This document shows, in pieces, positions 33,604-46,200 of a stretch of 64,000 nucleotides of DNA (position 1 is the stretch's first letter; every line of letters starts with the position of its first letter). Under the pieces are notes generated by a model. That model had not been told where the DNA came from, did no database searches, and worked only from the letters and a program-made list of their open reading frames with translations. The position numbers and the translations under genes are program-made. This DNA comes from Owenia fusiformis (taxonomy: Eukaryota; Annelida; Polychaeta; Sabellida; Oweniidae). Location: positions 5,554,001-5,618,000 of the forward strand of contig CAIIXF020000002.1 of NCBI GenBank assembly GCA_903813345.2, written 5' to 3'.

Positions 33604-36450
33604 ACACAATTTAATGTTTGATATTGACTGATCAAACTTACACAATGACACAAAAATGCCACCCACTAATTTCTCAATAATTAAAGAATGTAAAGTGTTC
33701 AAAAGAACAAAGATTGTCGTACATGGATAGCATCAACAACTTTTCGATTCAGAGATATCACGTTATCCGCCCAAGCATGCTCTCGGTGAAATCATCAAAA
33801 AATATTCAAAAATACAATTTACTGAAATTGTGATTTCTGTTTTAGCCATTATTTGAGTCATTTCTGGATTGCTTTTACATATATTATCAATGACACACGT
33901 ATGTCATGTCTTCCCATTTTTCTTAAATACGTTTGCCAAAGATGAACTGAGTCGCTCATTTTAAGATTTTCTAATTTATAGTTTTGAGTGATTTTGTGTT
34001 AGCCTAGAGCATGCCTCCACGGAAAATGAGATATCTCTTAATTGAACACGCTATAATCATGGGGATCCCTTGATTATTGAGAGAGGTTTTCCGAAAATAG
34101 TGGGTGTTTTTAGTGTCCTCCTGTATATCGTCTTTGCAAAAAGGTATAACACTGCGTGAAATATGGGATTCCAACTCTTGACACGTCTAGAAACTGGTCT
34201 TTACACGCCGGGTTTCTAGACGTGCCAATTATTTACACCTCTTGACACGCGATGAATTCAACTCTTTACACCTCTTTGCACTTCTTGGCACACGCAGTGC
34301 AAAGACGTGTAAACAATTAATGGAATCTCTTGACACGCTCTTGGCACACTGAACAACATAATTATGTGTAAACAACTAACCTAATTACCAATAGCAATAC
34401 ATACAGTATTTTAACGACTGCAAGTATTTTCTCTGATACTTTTAATTGATATATTTTTTAATCATTCTTTCGCAGACTGTTTCAACTTTGGAACAAGTAC
34501 ATGTAGCAAATATTAAACAGACTATTTTGTATGTACAATGTACGCTGACACATTGACTTATTTAAACATTTTGGCAATTTCATGCCGCCTTTTGAAAATA
34601 TAAATCAGTTACAGGCAATGCTAATCGACGCATTGATCCTAAGTGAAGGAAATACATATCATGATAAGAAAAAGAAAGGCGTTTCCAGGATAAAACGTGC
34701 AATAAACTTTGAAAACACTGATACATCAGGCCTATTTATATATTTATTTTGTATTAGCTTAATATAAAGATAACCTTACTTTTCGATGAGTATTTGGATT
34801 TCGGAGTAATTTGTTTCAAGTTAAGTCAATACAAATCGCCGACTTAACTTGTGACCATACATATGATAAATGAGGGGCATTTTAATACACAATAGGATAG
34901 TTTCTAAATAGCAGAAAAATCAATGAAATATCGTGCTGCCATCTTTTATTCAGCTTTTAACTCGGGCTAGAGCTCCATTCATTTACATGCTAAAATCTTG
35001 GAAAAGTGGCTTAATTTCATGATTTATCAAAGTGTGTTTGTTGAATCTGTATAAAACTTGAATGATATACCACATGATGACCCTGTTTGTGTACATGATG
35101 TGATTAAACATGCAAATGTTGATTGACATACAAATAATCCACGGATTTAAAGAATTTTAGCATTGCATCTATGGACATTTGGCCCAAGTTTTTTAAATTG
35201 TTATAGAAAATTATTCAAATTACATAACTGTGTAAATCAAAGCTATTAAAGGAGAAAACATTTCACTGAATTCAAATATGCCATTTAAAAGAAGGTAATG
35301 TAAGTCATTAGAGGTCTAATATGCAAGTCTCTTAAAATCTCACGAAAAACGAGATTTAGCGAGATTTCAAAAGCTATATGGAAACTATACTATTGGGCAA
35401 AACAAGCATATTCAATCGAATGTACCATTCTCTCTGCAACATCTAATTCTATGATCAATTGCTAGACACAGCAAATATACTAATCAATTGTCTGATTGTG
35501 ATTCGGGAACGTAGGGTTTTTACATAAACAGGATACTTGGCTGTACATAGCCTGAGAACACTGGATTGACCCCCCCCCAATCGACGCCTAGGCGCTGCTT
35601 ATGTTTTAATAAGAAACATTCCCTTGTAAAGAATTATCGGGATATGAATAACCCACATGCGAGTAGAAATAATCTTGATTTACGTCATTAAAAATTCAAA
35701 ATTCAGTCAAAGTAATATCATATTTGAAATCTACATGTAAAATTACATCTAGAAAACAAAACTGACTTAATCTGATATGATAACAAAAGATTAATATAAC
35801 TTAGTCTATGTTTTTGTTTTTATAATTGCGGAAGTGTACCAAAACCACCTTGATTACAGAAGATATCGTCTAGGCTTTAGATTTAATGAATAGATTTTTT
35901 GCCCTAGTCTCATTTAATAAAACAGGCTATTTGCGTATTTAATTAATATTTGTGACAAAATATTTCAGTTAGACTCAAAATCAAAACGAATTTCTCCATT
36001 ATAGCCCCCCTTGCAACTGTCCCGAGTCTGCATCTGTTTTTCATGCTTCCGATCCACCTTTGGGATAGAGAGAATAGATGTAGATTTGTAATTTGGGGGG
36101 GGGGGTGGCATTAAATGTGTTCTCATACAAACTAAAATAAACCCCAAAAAGCCATATCAAATGTCCAAACACAAGACCAATGCCATGTCAAACATCCAAA
36201 TATAGAACCAATGCCATACCCCCGGGTACCAAATATCCAGAACATAAGACCAAGGCCATTCGAAATATCGAATGCCCCGAGAAGAAGGCAGATCTTTGAG
36301 TAAAATGATCATAAAACAACCTCAAATGAAGGATATGTGTAACAACTAGACCAATGCCCCGGGACCAATGCCGTACCACAATTGAGGGGTAACATATTTT
36401 CCACACCGATTCTTATACCTGAAAATGGAAAAATCTGTCTTAAAATGTGG
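33604..36450. other. Non-coding interval downstream of the channel gene
   Basis: No gene seen. It includes a block at 34149-34370 built of short words (see next entry), a poly-C run at 35571, and at 36120-36370 a degenerate unit of about 45 bp with the word AGACCAATGCC or close variants. Confidence 0.45.
34149..34370. repeat. Modular short-word repeat (CTCTTGACACG / TTTACACG / TCTAGAC)
   Basis: CTCTTGACACG, CTTTACACG, CTTGGCACAC and TTTCTAGACGTG recur within 200 bp, and GTCTAGAAAC pairs with GTTTCTAGAC in a local hairpin. The left edge ACACTGCGTGAAATATGGGA is the approximate inverse of the right edge of a related block at 41060-41210; a third relative is at 39462-39530. Confidence 0.55.
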
Positions 36451-36688
36451 TAGAGGTCGCAACGGTACTGAAAACAAGTACCGGTAACCGTCACGCTAAT
36501 AACCGTACCGTTACCGAAATACCGGTAAAAATTTGTAAGATAAAATGCCAATGCGCTGCCACCCCCACTTTGTTCCTATAACTCTCTCCGTAGCTTCTCA
36601 AGTCTATATGCATACATGGTGCAAGATCGATTTGAACCCATACTGATGAACTTCATGAAACTTTTTTGAACTAGTAAGTAAAAATACG

Positions 36689-37220
36689 GTGAAATGTCTC
36701 TTGTGTAGTACCAAACTTAAATTTTCTGGTGGTGGCACATCAGAAAATGAGGACCCATTTATGTGGAATCCATAAGAAAACAGTTACTGAAGCGAAATCT
36801 CCCAGTGCTTTGTCCTTGAAGCAATCTTCTCTAAAAGAAAGTTTTAGATCTATGTCACCTTTGAATTCCAAATCCAGGATCCCTTTAATGACTTTACAAA
36901 AGCTAATCAGGATCAACACAGCAATGGCCCGAATGTGTGCCATGGACTTAAGGCCATTAAGTCTGGTAGAAGGTAAGGGTTTCAGACACCTCATGCAAGA
37001 GGTAAAGCCAAGTTACCCAGTGCCAACTGCAAACACGATTAAAAGGTACTTGTTCAAGGAATACGCTGACATGATGGAAAAGACTATTAAGCGTCTGTTT
37101 GGAATGGTCGTAGCTATAACCACTGATGAAGCTACTACACCCGAACTGCCAAACATGGACATCACACCTGAACTGCCAAACATGGAAATCACACCTGAAC
37201 TGCCAAACATGGACATCTAA
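36689..37220 (+). pseudogene. hAT-family (ZBED-like) transposase relic
   Basis: The first part reads VKCLLCSTKLKFSGGGTS, then, after a one-base frameshift near 36735, KMRTHLCGIHKK: together a BED-type zinc finger (C-x2-C...H...H). The following frame has LRPLSLVEGKGFRHLMQ and YPVPTANTIKRYLF, typical of hAT transposases of the ZBED group, and stops being hAT-like after VAITTDEA. The remaining frame is three copies of a 9-residue unit (TPELPNMDI), a 27-bp tandem repeat at 37139-37219. Catalytic core residues and the C-terminal dimerisation domain are absent. Short CCGGTAA-rich stretches at 36475-36530 and 37310-37385 may be remnants of the ends. Confidence 0.8.
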
Positions 37221-37399
37221 ATGTCTATGTAAATGTACGCATCATGAAAGTGGAAATTGAACGAAATAATTAAAAAAACGACGTGTCCTTTATTTCCCCG
37301 GGGATTATCGTCGGTTAACCGGTTAATAATTTCAATACCGGTAAATGCTCAATTCCGTACCGAAACCGTATAACCGGAATTACCGTCATTCTCTAAAAT

Positions 37400-38155
37400 G
37401 TGGGTCCATTGGCTTGACATACCAAATGTAAAAAAGGTACCCCACCTGAGCCGAGTGTGAACCCCCGGGGTGAATGGTGAACACACGGGGCAAGGAATTC
37501 TTCGATTTTGATTCAAGTAATTTTTTTATAAAATTCATACTCATGTTAATAGCGAACGCCTTGGGCAAATAATCTTTCAAATCATGCACTTTCCAAGTGA
37601 TTTTGTAGCAAAATTGTGATAATATATGAACCCCTTGGAATTATTCAAAGACGGACCCCCGCCAGCCCATCCCCCATTCTTACCTATGCTAAACACTAAG
37701 ATAAACATATAGAATGGTATCTTACACTTTTTTCTAAATGTTGATATCCAAAAAACATATCTTTTTGGTTTATCAACACATACCGCTCACAATATAACAA
37801 GTATACAGATTGTAACATAGATAAGCGAATTGGGGAAAATTACAATCCCTTTGATCAAATTATTATAAGATTTAATCTCCAGCTGAGGTGCAATCAAAAT
37901 GTTGATACACATAATTAGCAGTCAGAAAGATGCTCTTACCACTGCAGTTTTCAATATTCCCTTTGTTGTAACATCTTATTTCAAAAGAATGGATATTGAT
38001 GGTTGTATGGAAGTATTCATATCAAACATTCACATTATAGTTTACAGTGGAATTCCCTCCTAGAATGCAACATATTTACCATTTAAGATTTCATATTGGA
38101 CTTTCCGCATAATGATAAAATGTTGACGATATAGTTTTCGATAAAACCCCAGGGC
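37400..38155. other. Non-coding interval
   Basis: No exon seen. 37530-37690 resembles 18980-19070 (AAATCATGCA..CTT, then CCAAGTGATTTTG, then GAACCCC), a dispersed repeat. Confidence 0.4.
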
Positions 38156-38159
38156 CATA

Positions 38160-39070
38160 GCCAGCTTTCAGTCGGGGGGAGGGGTGATGCAATCACCAAA
38201 ATATTTTAGGTTTTCAGTCGGGGGGTGCGATCGTGACATAAATGAGGCAAAAATATTTGTTTTGAATTTTTACGAAAATGATGCAACTTCCTTCAAACCT
38301 GAGCTAGAAGCTTCAAACAAAACATTTAATGCTCTTTTCTTCCTCTACCTTATGGTACCTTTTATTGCTTGTAGGAGGGGGTGCGAACCCACCGCTTCTC
38401 CTCGTTACGCTTATAAACCCAATAACGTATTCCCAAGGAATCGACTTTATTAATTTATATGTGAAAAATGAGCTTGCATGTACAAATTGCATCGTATGCA
38501 AACCTTCCCCTGACCGACCCGGTCATGTTTATGTCTTTTGAATGATGTCTACCCCTTGATGCATGCATCCTTTAATAAGTGGTGTTAAGAATATTGGTGT
38601 AGGCCCTGGTGAAGGGATATGTCATAAAGATTTCACGTTATCGCGATATACATGTAGCCGCGTGCCCTTTGTCTTTATCCTTCCAAACGCAAACGGCAGA
38701 TAAGAGGGGTTCTAAGTGATTGATCTGATGCTTAATAAGCTACTTACAAGATACAGTTTTAAATATTGATATTGTGTAAAGTTTTAACACATAGGCGTAA
38801 CCAGGGGGGGGGGGTGCGATTCGTGAATGATCGCACCCCCCCCCCCTGCTTAACCAATAGAGAAGGAAGAAGAAAGGAGCTTTGAATGGCTTTCATTTGA
38901 AACTTCTAGTTCAATTTTGAAGGAATTTGCAATGTCTGGTTCACATTTGCTCAAATTCATCGTCCGGCCTCCGGCCGATTGAGTATTTTGTTTAAAATTG
39001 TTTTCATGTTTGAAAAAACACTCAATCGGCCGGCCCCCGGCCAATGAATCGGAGCAAATATGACCCAGGC
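38160..39070. repeat. Cluster of G/C-run dispersed repeats and a TGCCTGGGTCACA-type MITE
   Basis: 38160-38410 is a copy of the family at 25860-26095 (shared GATGCAACTTCCTTCAAA). 38790-38945 is an inverted partial copy that begins GGCGTAACCAGG and a G run facing a C run. From 38930 to 39070 a fold-back with CTGGTTCACATTTGCT and AGCAAATATGACCCAGGCA, and paired CGGCCGATTGAGT / ACTCAATCGGCCG arms, is inserted at its edge. No coding capacity. Confidence 0.65.
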
Positions 39071-39461
39071 ATATGAGGGGCAACATTTTAGATATAGTAT
39101 TGTTTGAAATCCTGGGAAAATGCACTCCCCAAATTTTGCAAATCTGGTCTGCGGTGCTAATGAACCCTCTGATTTGTTTTCGTTTACATGAGCAACTAAC
39201 AGATATGTTTATTCTCATTCTGTCTCAGCTTGATTTTAATTAAATTTTACCCCCACCCTTCGAACGTCTTTGTCTCTCTCATTTTTGCAACCCTACATTC
39301 AGTTTCTTTTTAAACCAAATCAAGAAATATCCGTCCACATATCAGATATTAAACCAATAGTTGTTCATTATAAGAACAACCATATATTACATTTATAGAT
39401 CATAAGCTATTTTTAATTTCAGCTATAAAATTAGTCCTCTCTCCCCTCCTCTATCTCTAGA

Positions 39462-39530
39462 TACGCAGAGTTTCTAGACCGGCTAAGCACGTCTAAAAAT
39501 TACTAGAAATTCCACAATTTATACAGTGAT
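39462..39530. repeat. Short relative of the modular-word repeat
   Basis: CTCTAGATACGCAGAGTTTC, GTCTAAAAATTACTAGAAATT and ACAGTG correspond to the right part of 41060-41210. Confidence 0.45.
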
Positions 39531-40403
39531 ATGGATTTCATGTTTCTATTGAATCCCTTATTTTGAAGTCTAGCTAAATAATCGAGTTTGATTTTAAACG
39601 TTTTCGGGGATCCGGGCAGAACTCAGGATATAGTACTTGAGTACATTTGCATTCAAAATAATTCAAAATTGCAAATATCATGGAAGTTGATTGCAATTAT
39701 GTTCGATGATCGTCAACATGAAAGAACAATATGTCTGAATAATTAGCTATTAAACATCTTTATCAAAACTTTCCTACACTTTTAAATGTTGATCTTGTCA
39801 AAGAGTACTCTCCATCTGAGATTCAGATGTAGATCGAAAATCAAATTGATTTCAAAGGTATTTATAGATGGTTTACATGAGGGGTTCTGTCCATGGTGTA
39901 TTCCTTTCATAACAAAGAGTTGTTTTGCTTCCGGGGTCCTAAATTATTCAATTTTAAATAGTAACTAATAAGATTAAACAGATCAAAAAGACTCGGGGCA
40001 CTGCCGTCGCCCCATCATGATCAACACAGGTGACAATAAGCGACACATGTTTCAGCGTCATGATAGTAAACCATGACATCTCAAATCTTCCCAGCCCTTG
40101 ATTTTTGAGATCTTTCATCCCAGCTCATATTTCATCTAATTGGGGTCATAAAATTTGTGTAACTGTGCCTGTTGCATCCTCGCTGGAAGGGTATTTTACA
40201 AGTATAAATGAAGTCCTTTGAAGAAGGATGTGCCTGTTGTTAAATACATGTACAATGCCTTACTACATTATGTAATGTATTGACATTAAGGTAGATGATT
40301 ACATGATAACAATCACACTTATTGACATTCATAACTCTTCCCATCTGATATGCTCAGATCACAGAATATGCCTCATTATATCAGAGCATGTTTCAGGCGT
40401 TTC

Positions 40404-40607
40404 AGACCCATAGCCAGGATTTGCCAAGGGGTGGGTTACTTTTTTAAGAAATTCCAGGGGGAGTTTACTTTTGGCAATGTTAGTTCAAAAATGAGCAAAA
40501 TAATTTAAAAGGTGCTCAGTATGGGGTAAAAAATGCAATTTTGGTCACGGAGGGGGGGGGGGGGCGGGTCGCTAGAACCAATCTATCCCCCCTGCATTCG
40601 GGCCTGC
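40404..40607. repeat. GTAGCC-family dispersed repeat, copy 1
   Basis: CATAGCCAGGATTTGCCAAG opens the block and a 14-base G run precedes CGGGTCGCTAGAACC; it closes CCCCCTGCATTCGGGCCTG. It matches 42338-42545 with many substitutions. Confidence 0.65.
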
Positions 40608-41059
40608 ATGTGCTATCTACATATTTGACAATTTGATTGACACGGTTCAAAGTGGACTTTGTTAATTATTCAAACTGTTTTAATATCTAGGAATATGCGT
40701 CCAAGTTAAAATCACTCGAAATCAGGGTAGATAAACCTAAGAAAAACACATTTCTTGTTTTCATTTGATCTTTAACATGATCCTGTAAAAATGTCAGATT
40801 TAGCAAAATACATAGGCGATCTCCATCTGCACACATCTACTCATTTCGACTAAGCTATTGCCTATACTTACACGCACACGCATACTTTTGAATTAATTTT
40901 ATTTTGATAATGATTTAAAAAACACAAATTATTATTAACACGAAATTAAAATGATTGTTATATTCCAATCCTAGTAAAGTATAATTAAGCGCGACTATAG
41001 GGCATAACAACATGTGGCCGGTCTAATTATACTGTTTGTTTTGATAAGGCTGTGCAAAG

Positions 41060-41210
41060 AGATATCAAAACTCTTGACACGCTCTTTACACGCGAGGTCT
41101 TTGCACCTCTTGACACGTCTTGGAATCTCTAGATACGCGGAGTTCCTAGACTATCTTTGCACGTCTAGAAATTGCTTGGAATTTCACATTTGACGCAGTG
41201 TAATTTATGT
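41060..41210. repeat. Modular-word repeat, second block
   Basis: CTCTTGACACGCTCTTTACA, TTTGCACCTCTTGACACGTC and GTCTAGAAATTGCTTGG are followed by ACGCAGTGT. The right edge TTTCACATTTGACGCAGTGT inverts the left edge of 34149-34370. Confidence 0.5.
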
Positions 41211-41315
41211 ACATATGCATCCTGATTTACTAATTCGTGTTTGTAATCCAAGATATATAAGGTCAATAAAAGGTACTTAAATATTAAAATAATATATTTA
41301 AACTGAACAAAAGAG

Positions 41316-41805
41316 TTAATTCAGAGATTACATCAATTATTGTTAAGAGGTAATGCCAATTTGAAATGTACACACCTGCTTCATCTAATGAATATTGTCA
41401 ATATTATGTATTGTTAATTCAGAGATGACATCAATTATTGTTAAGAGGTAATGCCACTTTGAAATGTACACACCTGCTTCACCTAATGGATATTGTCAAT
41501 ATTATGTATTGTTAATTCAGAGATGACATCAATTATTGTTAAGAGGTAATGCCAATTTGAAATGTACACACCTGCTTCATCTAATGGATATTGTCAATAT
41601 TATGTATTGTTAATTCAGAGATGACATCAATTATTGTTAAGAGGTAATGCCACTTTGAAATGTACACACCTGCTTCATCTAATGGATATTGTCAATATTA
41701 TGTATTGTTAATTCAGAGATGACATCAATTATTGTTAAGAGGTAATGCCACTTTGAAATGTACACACCTGCTTCACCTAATGGATATTGTCAATATTATG
41801 TATTG
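41316..41805. repeat. 98-bp tandem array, five copies
   Basis: Units start TTAATTCAGAGATGACATCA at 41316, 41414, 41512, 41610 and 41708. Only a few sites vary (AATTTG or ACTTTG; CATC or CACC). The high identity implies recent expansion. No coding capacity. Confidence 0.95.
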
Positions 41806-42337
41806 TTATCACAACAATAAATATTAACAATGATATGATATCCAGGTGGAACTTTTTCATTTATATCCAAGACTAATTATAAAGAGTACAAATGACTTTT
41901 AATGTGAATTAAATATGACTTATTATATAATATATTATACGAGATTATCTTTGCTTTGAGATTAGTTTTAATGTGATTAAAAGTTAAATCATTCCCAGAA
42001 AAAGTACGTTCGTGTTAGTCTCCGCTATTCAATCAAATGAAAAGATCTGCACTTTGCTTGAATTCTAACTGAATAGAACTCATGTTTCCAAGATTTCATA
42101 TATATGCAATACTCCTGGAACCGATTTTACTGTTATAAGCATTTGGGAATACATCAAAACACTCTCAATTGACGCAAACTAGACTGTTCTAGCACTTTTA
42201 CCATTTTTTATATACTTTCAACGTTTTCGATTTCCCGTCTTGCTCTACCATAATGTTCTATATTGATTTGCTATTAGAAGTATTTTTATTCCAAACGTAC
42301 CTTTATTTTCAAAAAACATGTTTTCCATCACATAACT

Positions 42338-42545
42338 CAGGCCCGTAGCCAGGATTTGCCAAGGGGGGTTCAGTTTTCAAAAATGTCCAGGGGGGTTCAC
42401 ATTTGACAATTTTGGCCCAAATATGGCTAAATTCACTTCAGAAGTGCTCAAAATGGTGAAAAACTGCATGATTTTGAAAGAATCTTTGGCCAGGGGGGGG
42501 GGGGGGGGTCGCCCGAACCCTGCGAACCCCCCTGGCTACGGGCCT
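42338..42545. repeat. GTAGCC-family dispersed repeat with inverted ends, copy 2
   Basis: CAGGCCCGTAGCCAGG at the left pairs with CCTGGCTACGGGCCTG at the right. A 17-base G run and CGAACCC words lie inside. An 18-bp word TTTTCCATCACATAACT lies directly to the left (42321) and again 20 bp to the right (42566), a possible target duplication if the element extends that far. Confidence 0.75.
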
Positions 42546-43196
42546 GTGGAAATCTCCATTAATCGTTTTCCATCACATAACTTGAACAATATTGGTCAAA
42601 ATCAATTTACAAAATACACTATCTGCGGTTATCCCCTTTCGGATTTTTAGCAATGTTTACACTATGTAAAATCCCATGATTAATATGTATGATAACATCT
42701 TATATTAATGTTTAATCTGTTGTTTAATCCAGTATCACAAATAATATCATTCAAAATTAAAACATCTGATACGGAAAAAATATATTAAAGAGTCTGATAC
42801 TATATCGGCGGTTATCCCCTTTCGGATTTTTAGCAATGTTTAATCGTTTTCAAATTTATGTTTTTAACATTATGTTAGTGCCTTGATTCATGAATTCAAG
42901 TCGAAGATATTGAATTTTATTTGTGATGGTAAGGGTTATTTTTGCAATTTTTGTTGAACAACATGTATGTTATTAGGAACATATATACAGAATAAAAATA
43001 TTGCATATTTACTTGAACTTTCGTTTGTATTTGTTTCATAAATCGAATGATATGCAATGTAAGTTTATGTTTGGTTCTGAAAACATTAACAATATAATCA
43101 AGATCCACTTTGAATACGTTTGTGAAAACATTCAAGTGTTCAAACCAAACAGAAAAAATGCCTGTCGCCATAAAAAATGCATGTCGCTCGTGTTAT

Positions 43197-43204
43197 TATA
43201 AATA
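43197..43204 (+). promoter_or_regulatory. TATA box of the receptor gene
   Basis: TATAAATA lies 46 bp upstream of the start codon at 43250, a spacing that would give a very short 5' leader. No other core element was recognised. Confidence 0.45.
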
Positions 43205-43249
43205 GCGTTGATATTCAAGTAGAGACTGACTGAGCGAGTTGATACTAAC

Positions 43250-46200
43250 ATGAGTAGAATTCTCTTCTTGGCAGTATTGCCTCTTTTTCTCTCAAAAATA
43301 TGTACAATATTCCAAATTGTCCATGGTGCGGACGACAGAGATACCATACTGGTTGGAAATCTAGTAGGACTGCTTAGTCACAACCTGACAGCTGAAATTT
43401 GTAAATTTGCCGAAAGTGCGATATTTGATGTCAACAACGCTACGGAACTATTTCCTTTATTTAAACTAAAACTCGATCCTTGCTTACCAGTAAGTATCCT
43501 TTCGGTTGACGAACATAATGAATTTTAGATTTTTTCTAGTGCATCGAAATAGCTTAATATGTGTATACCTGGATAAATACAGAAGTTATTTACCGGGGGG
43601 GGGGGGGAGATTTGGTATTGGGACTATCTTGAGAATGATATCAATATTTTCAGAGGGAAAGCAGTGACCGGGGAAAATGTCGACTTCATTTCAGGGATAT
43701 TCCCCATGGTTAAAGGCAATATGTACTTAAAACATCAATTATGTGATGAAAAAACAGTGAATTGATTTTGGATTCATAAACGTTATATTTCATGTAAATG
43801 TTAAAATATAAAAATGATTACTTGTGATTAAACAGTCAGGCTCAGTGCGTCAAAATGCATAATTCGTATGTCCATCAATATTTTATGATAATGTTGACAT
43901 GTTTGAAGTTAACATTTGGTCTATTATTTTCAATTTACCTATCAGCAAACATGTTATTTATGAATTTGATTTTCTGTTACATAGCAGTGAAGCAATCCTG
44001 AACGATATGGCCTAAATTGATGAATTTCGCAGTGATTGTACTTCAAACTATTTCAAAGAACCAACTGCAAACGTATTTTTTCTTGTTTTCATTTAGAATG
44101 AACTCTGTAATTTCCAAAACGCTTATCAAGGCTAGTTTTTTAAAAATAATCAAGAAAATCCAAGTATTAAAATGGATCCCTTCTTATCAATGAACGTGAA
44201 TAAGGATATGCACATAGAAGAACTACACACAAATTCCAAGTTCTTACAATTTCTGGTTGAAGCAACTATTCTGAAAGTTGTCATTTATAAATAACACCAA
44301 CCTTTAAAGTGCCTGTAAATTTTTCACATTTGAGAGTTGAACCATGATTCTTGGCAAATCAATGTAACTTTGGATAAGCTTTAAAAGGATATATGACACA
44401 TACTATGAAAACACTGGTATATGTCTGCCTAGGGGGCCCCCATACTTTCGTAACATTCTGTATAATATGTAAAAATAGAATACAATACAGCAATATTATT
44501 GCCTACGTTTTTCAACATTGTCGGCAATATACAAAACATGTCAAACTGGAAATAATGGAAAATACAATAGATCAGGTCCAAAATGTAGATGGTGAAAAAT
44601 GTTAAGAGGCCTTTTGGGGGATGTGTAATCTATAATATCAAGAGCTAAACATATGTAATGGCTAACTATGTGAGTAATTTGTTTATTCTCCATTACTGTT
44701 CGATTTCTGTCCTCCAAATAATAAAAATTGATTTTTTCGTTGGAGTTTAAGTTTTGGAAACTTTTGAGAAATCCTTAGGTTTTTAGTCCTGCTAGGAGAG
44801 TGCATCTTTCTTGTACAGCAGAGGGCAGTTCTAAATCTATTAAACAAATTCTCAACTTTCCTTGGCATTGTCATATTCATTTTTGTAGTAGAAACCTGAG
44901 GGTCGGGCTCCCATTTTCTCTTACTAACCTTTTGGCCTTTCCTGTCAGCGAATGGTATATCATCCCACAGGGTCAGTGTATTGTTGATACTTGACGTAGT
45001 TCAGATATTTTAGATGGGATTGACACTTTCGTTAATGTCCAACATCTGTAGTTTCCAACTCAATTTTCGAAAGCCAAATATGATGGTCACGTCACGAAGT
45101 GATATTTAGGTCACACTTTGAGGTTTATAGTTTAGTTTAGTTTATTATTTATTAAAGTGTCACAGGCATATTATTTTACATTATTATACGTACAATTATT
45201 CAAAAGCCCCAAGCCAACAATGGCTTATGAGACACTGTCCATCTCAGAAATATTGCTAATAAAATTATTGATTTTGAATGAAAAGAAATCAAAGACACAC
45301 AATCAGTCAATTACTAGTACGTCGAATAATCCACTGATGCTAAGAAGGCTTATTGATGATACATGTAGGCAATGAGAGCCCAACATATTAATTGTAATAT
45401 CCATGACATTTAACTCCAAGTATATCAACTCAGCCGGCTATTAAATTGTTTGTTGAATCTCACTCACATCATGTTCCTTAAATTCCAATCAAGCGTGTGA
45501 GCATTGACCTAAATTAGGTTACGAGATTATATCATATGTCATAGCCGTAGGGACCGGGGGGTTCGATGGGTTCGGACGAACCCCCGGTCTTGATTTTCCC
45601 CAAAAAATATTTGTGGAATTCATTGCAATTACCAGAAACATACCAACAATTTATATGACCAGTAGATAAAAATAATAAAGTTACACTTCTCTCCCAAAAG
45701 TTTGGCAACCCTAGGCACGGGGTGGGATTGTTTAATTTTGGGAAGAGCCCGGAGCATCATGACATTATGCAACGAAGAAATATCAATTATTTCGCACAAT
45801 TTATTTTCCAACTTAAAAGCTGCTCCCTTGAAATAAACCAACTGTCTTAATACTGATGAAAATACATTTTCTTTCAAATCTGTGCGCCTCCGTTTTGTTT
45901 TATTTCAAACAAAAATTCTTCCTAAGTCCCAGGGGCTGATAAGTCCCCAAGAGCAAATATTAGATAATAGAAACATTTTGAAATGAGTTATTATTTAAAG
46001 CATGTGTATCATTTATAAACACGAGCATTTGATCGAATGGGTATTCATCCATCAATTTTTCAAGGAAAAATAAATCCATTGCGAAAAAAACTTTTTCAAA
46101 TGCACGTTCATCTCGGAGATTATTTTAAGTTTGAATTGTTATTGTTTCAGTGTATTTACGCTCTATCTTCACGAGTATCAACATTTAGTGGATCATGCTA

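Noticed and set aside
41316-41805. CRISPR-like regular array
   Set aside because: The units are contiguous tandem repeats without unique spacers, in a eukaryotic genome.
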